DNA from: an uncultured Vogesella sp.
GTDB lineage: Bacteria; Pseudomonadota; Gammaproteobacteria; Burkholderiales; Chromobacteriaceae
Direction: 5' to 3'
Assembly (NCBI GenBank): GCA_946479405.1
Contig: CAMLGD010000109.1
Location: 1 to 10,573, forward strand
DNA length: 10,573 bases
Shown here in pieces: positions 8,313 to 10,573 of the stretch. Position 1 is the first letter of the stretch, and the number at the start of each line of letters is the position of its first letter. A program made the position numbers and the translations under genes. Under the pieces are notes generated by a model. It had not been told where the DNA came from, searched no databases, and worked only from the letters and a program-made list of their open reading frames with translations.

Positions 8313-10573
8313 ATGAGCACCACCACCCAGCAGCGGGTACGGGAAATTCCGTACAACTACACCTCGTATTCGGACCGCGAGATCATCATCCGGTTATTGG
8401 GCGAGCCGATGTGGCTTTTACTGGAAGAACTACGGGCAGAGCGGAAAACAGGCCGCTCTGCCCGTATGCTTTTCGAAGTGCTGGGCGACATCTGGGTGGT
8501 TGATCGCAACCCCTACCTGGTGGATGACCTGCTGGACAACCCGCAGCGCCTCACCGCGCTGGTGGGCGCCATGCGCCACCGCCTCACCGAGGTGGAAAAA
8601 CGCCGCGAAGGCAACGACAAGGTTGGCCGCATGATCGCCGCCGCCCACGTGGCGGTGGACAGCTTCGAACAACAGTTCGGCGAAACCCGCGAGCTGCGCG
8701 CCGCCATCCTGAAACGGCTGGCGAAGATCACCCGCCGCGACAACATCCTGTTCGACGGCCTGGCGCGCGTGTCGCACGTCACCGACGCCACCGACTGGCG
8801 CGTCGAGTACCCGTTTGTGGTGCTGTGCCCGGATACCGAGGCCGAGATTGCGCCCTTGGTGCGCGCCTGTATCGAGCTGGAGCTGACCATCATTCCGCGT
8901 GGCGGCGGCACCGGCTACACCGGCGGCGCCGTACCGCTGGACCGCCGCAGCGCGGTAATCAACACCGAGAAACTCGACCGCCACATCGGCGTGGAATACA
9001 TCGAGCTGCCGGGTCTGACCGGCACCCATGCCACCATCCAGTGCGGCGCCGGTGTGGTCACCGCCCGCGTGGCGGAAGCCGCCAGCGCCGCCGGCCTGGT
9101 GTTCGCGGTGGACCCGACCTCGGCCGAGGCCTCCTGTATCGGCGGCAACGTGGCGATGAACGCCGGCGGCAAGAAGGCCGTGCTGTGGGGCACCGCGCTG
9201 GACAACCTGGCCTGGTGGCGCATGGTCGATCCGGACGGCAACTGGCTGGAAGTCCAGCGCCTGAACCATAACCTCGGCAAGATCCACGACGCGCCCGTCG
9301 TCACGTTCGAGCTGAAGTGGTTCGACGGCAATGCGCCGGTCGGCGCCAAGCTGCTGCGCACCGAGACGCTCACCATCGAAGGCCGCACCTTCCGCAAGGA
9401 AGGTCTCGGCAAGGACGTCACCGACAAGTTCCTGGCCGGCCTGCCCGGCGTGCAGAAGGAAGGCTGCGACGGCATCATCACCAGCGCGCGCTGGATCCTG
9501 CACCGCATGCCGAAGTACATCCGCACCGTGTGCCTGGAGTTCTTCGGCCAGGCGCGCGATGCGATTCCGAGCATCGTCGAGATCAAGGACTACCTCGACG
9601 CCGAGTCGAAGAAGCCGGGCGGCGCCATCCTGGCCGGCCTGGAGCACCTGGACGAGCGCTACCTGCGCGCGGTCGGCTACGCCACCAAGAGCAAGCGCAA
9701 CGCCTTCCCGAAGATGGTGCTGATCGGCGACATCGTCGGTGACGACGACGATGCCGTGGCGCGCGCCACCTCGGAGGTGATCCGCCTGGCCAACGGCAAG
9801 AGCGGCGAAGGCTTCGTCGCCGTGAGCCCGGAGGCGCGCAAGAAATTCTGGCTGGACCGTTCGCGCACTGCCGCCATCGCCCGCCACACCAACGCCTTCA
9901 AGATCAACGAAGACGTGGTGATTCCGCTGGATCGCCTGGGCGACTACAGCGACGGCATCGAGCGCATCAACATCGAGCTGTCCATCGCCAGCAAGATCAA
10001 GCTGCTGGACCGCCTCACCGACTACTTCCACGGCCGCCTGCCGGTGGACAGCGAAGAAACGCTGACCGCCGACGAGCTGATCGGCGACCGCCGCGAAACC
10101 GCGCTGGAGCTGATCGGCAAGGTGCGCGAGCGCTGGCAGTGGCTGCTGGACAACCTGGACCTGCCGCTGGGCAGCTACACCGGCCGTTGGCCGCAAGCGC
10201 CGCTGGAAGACGCTGCGGCCAACCATGAGAGCAGCGTGTTCATCGCCATGCGCGACTTCAAGCTGCGCGTGAGCTGGAAGCGCGAAGTGCTGGCCGAGCT
10301 GGAAAGCCTGTTCGCCGGCAAGGCCGACGCGCCGGTGATGGACGCCATTCGCGTCATCCAGCAGAAAGTGCTGCGCGGCCGCGCCTTCGTGGCGCTGCAC
10401 ATGCACGCCGGCGACGGCAACGTGCACACCAACCTGCCGGTGAACTCCGACGACTACGAGATGCTGCAGACCGCGCACCGCGCGGTGGAGCGCATCATGG
10501 CGCTGGCGCGCAGCCTGAACGGCGTGATCTCCGGCGAGCACGGCATCGGCATCACCAAGCTGGAATTCCTCAC
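8313..10573 (+). CDS. DUF3683-type FAD/FMN-binding oxidoreductase, 3' end outside window
   Basis: The first 753 residues are seen and the frame is still open at the edge. Residues 1-160 form a DUF3683-type N-terminal region ([21 protein letters not shown] through [15 protein letters not shown]). Next is an FAD_binding_4 (PCMH) domain at about 165-310, with [15 protein letters not shown] (195-209) and [20 protein letters not shown] for the flavin. Then comes an FAD-oxidase C-terminal domain with the metal/substrate motif [12 protein letters not shown] (696-707) and [10 protein letters not shown] (740-749). This combination is that of D-lactate/2-hydroxyacid dehydrogenases. Relatives in Betaproteobacteria are very long, about 1,300 residues, and continue into Fe-S and CCG (GlpC-like) domains, so about 500 residues are probably missing. 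The likely role is oxidising a 2-hydroxyacid and passing electrons to the respiratory chain; the substrate is not known. The ATG at 8313 has AGGGA upstream. Confidence 0.88.
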   Translation, partial: MSTTTQQRVREIPYNYTSYSDREIIIRLLGEPMWLLLEELRAERKTGRSARMLFEVLGDIWVVDRNPYLVDDLLDNPQRLTALVGAMRHRLTEVEKRREGNDKVGRMIAAAHVAVDSFEQQFGETRELRAAILKRLAKITRRDNILFDGLARVSHVTDATDWRVEYPFVVLCPDTEAEIAPLVRACIELELTIIPRGGGTGYTGGAVPLDRRSAVINTEKLDRHIGVEYIELPGLTGTHATIQCGAGVVTARVAEAASAAGLVFAVDPTSAEASCIGGNVAMNAGGKKAVLWGTALDNLAWWRMVDPDGNWLEVQRLNHNLGKIHDAPVVTFELKWFDGNAPVGAKLLRTETLTIEGRTFRKEGLGKDVTDKFLAGLPGVQKEGCDGIITSARWILHRMPKYIRTVCLEFFGQARDAIPSIVEIKDYLDAESKKPGGAILAGLEHLDERYLRAVGYATKSKRNAFPKMVLIGDIVGDDDDAVARATSEVIRLANGKSGEGFVAVSPEARKKFWLDRSRTAAIARHTNAFKINEDVVIPLDRLGDYSDGIERINIELSIASKIKLLDRLTDYFHGRLPVDSEETLTADELIGDRRETALELIGKVRERWQWLLDNLDLPLGSYTGRWPQAPLEDAAANHESSVFIAMRDFKLRVSWKREVLAELESLFAGKADAPVMDAIRVIQQKVLRGRAFVALHMHAGDGNVHTNLPVNSDDYEMLQTAHRAVERIMALARSLNGVISGEHGIGITKLEFL
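10186..10223. repeat. Inverted pair of the 10-mer inside the oxidoreductase
   Basis: GTTGGCCGCA (10186-10195) and TGCGGCCAAC (10214-10223) are exact inverted copies 18 bases apart. They encode WPQ and AAN in the same reading frame but at different codon phases, so codon preference alone does not explain both. Confidence 0.75.

Noticed and set aside
8430..10541. Minus-strand open frame of 703 codons opposite the oxidoreductase
   Set aside because: Rich in His/Gln/Val/Ala with no domain. The plus frame carries clear flavin-binding and HxHxGDGN motifs.

Overview
The window reads as ordinary chromosome of a GC-rich betaproteobacterium. Protein resemblance and gene order suggest the Neisseriales, Chromobacterium/Vogesella type; that placement rests on family recall, not on a search. 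There is no rRNA, tRNA, CRISPR array, insertion sequence or phage gene. Both ends cut through genes.

Left part, all on the minus strand (1-3367): the 5' end of a UbiA-type prenyltransferase (1-224), a small four-helix membrane protein of CopD/DUF type (267-740), a very strong symmetric terminator (925-987), and the set amgK (2321-3367), murU (1515-2216), ruvC (988-1518). AmgK and MurU phosphorylate and uridylylate N-acetylmuramate, so peptidoglycan fragments return to UDP-MurNAc without de novo synthesis. ruvC (Holliday junction resolvase) starts inside the murU stop codon (GTGA overlap).

Middle part, plus strand (3448-8010): lptD, surA and pdxA, divergent from amgK across an 80-base promoter region. 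LptD inserts lipopolysaccharide into the outer membrane, SurA is the periplasmic chaperone that folds LptD and other barrels, and PdxA makes vitamin B6 precursor. lptD and surA overlap by four bases (ATGA). The block is thus mostly envelope biogenesis and wall recycling. A GC-rich hairpin zone separates surA from pdxA. The ksgA gene that often follows pdxA is absent.

Right part: a roughly 300-base intergenic region that looks AT-richer than its surroundings and holds two clear dyads (8011-8312), then the first 753 residues of a large FAD-linked oxidoreductase with an N-terminal DUF3683-type region (8313 to the edge). This gene has no stop codon in the window.

The most interesting signal is not a gene. 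The 10-mer TGCGGCCAAC (or its complement GTTGGCCGCA) occurs exactly 11 times in 10.6 kb. It falls on both strands, in several reading frames and between genes, and several copies form inverted pairs. That density resembles DNA uptake sequences of the Neisseriaceae, but the word differs from the dialects I know.
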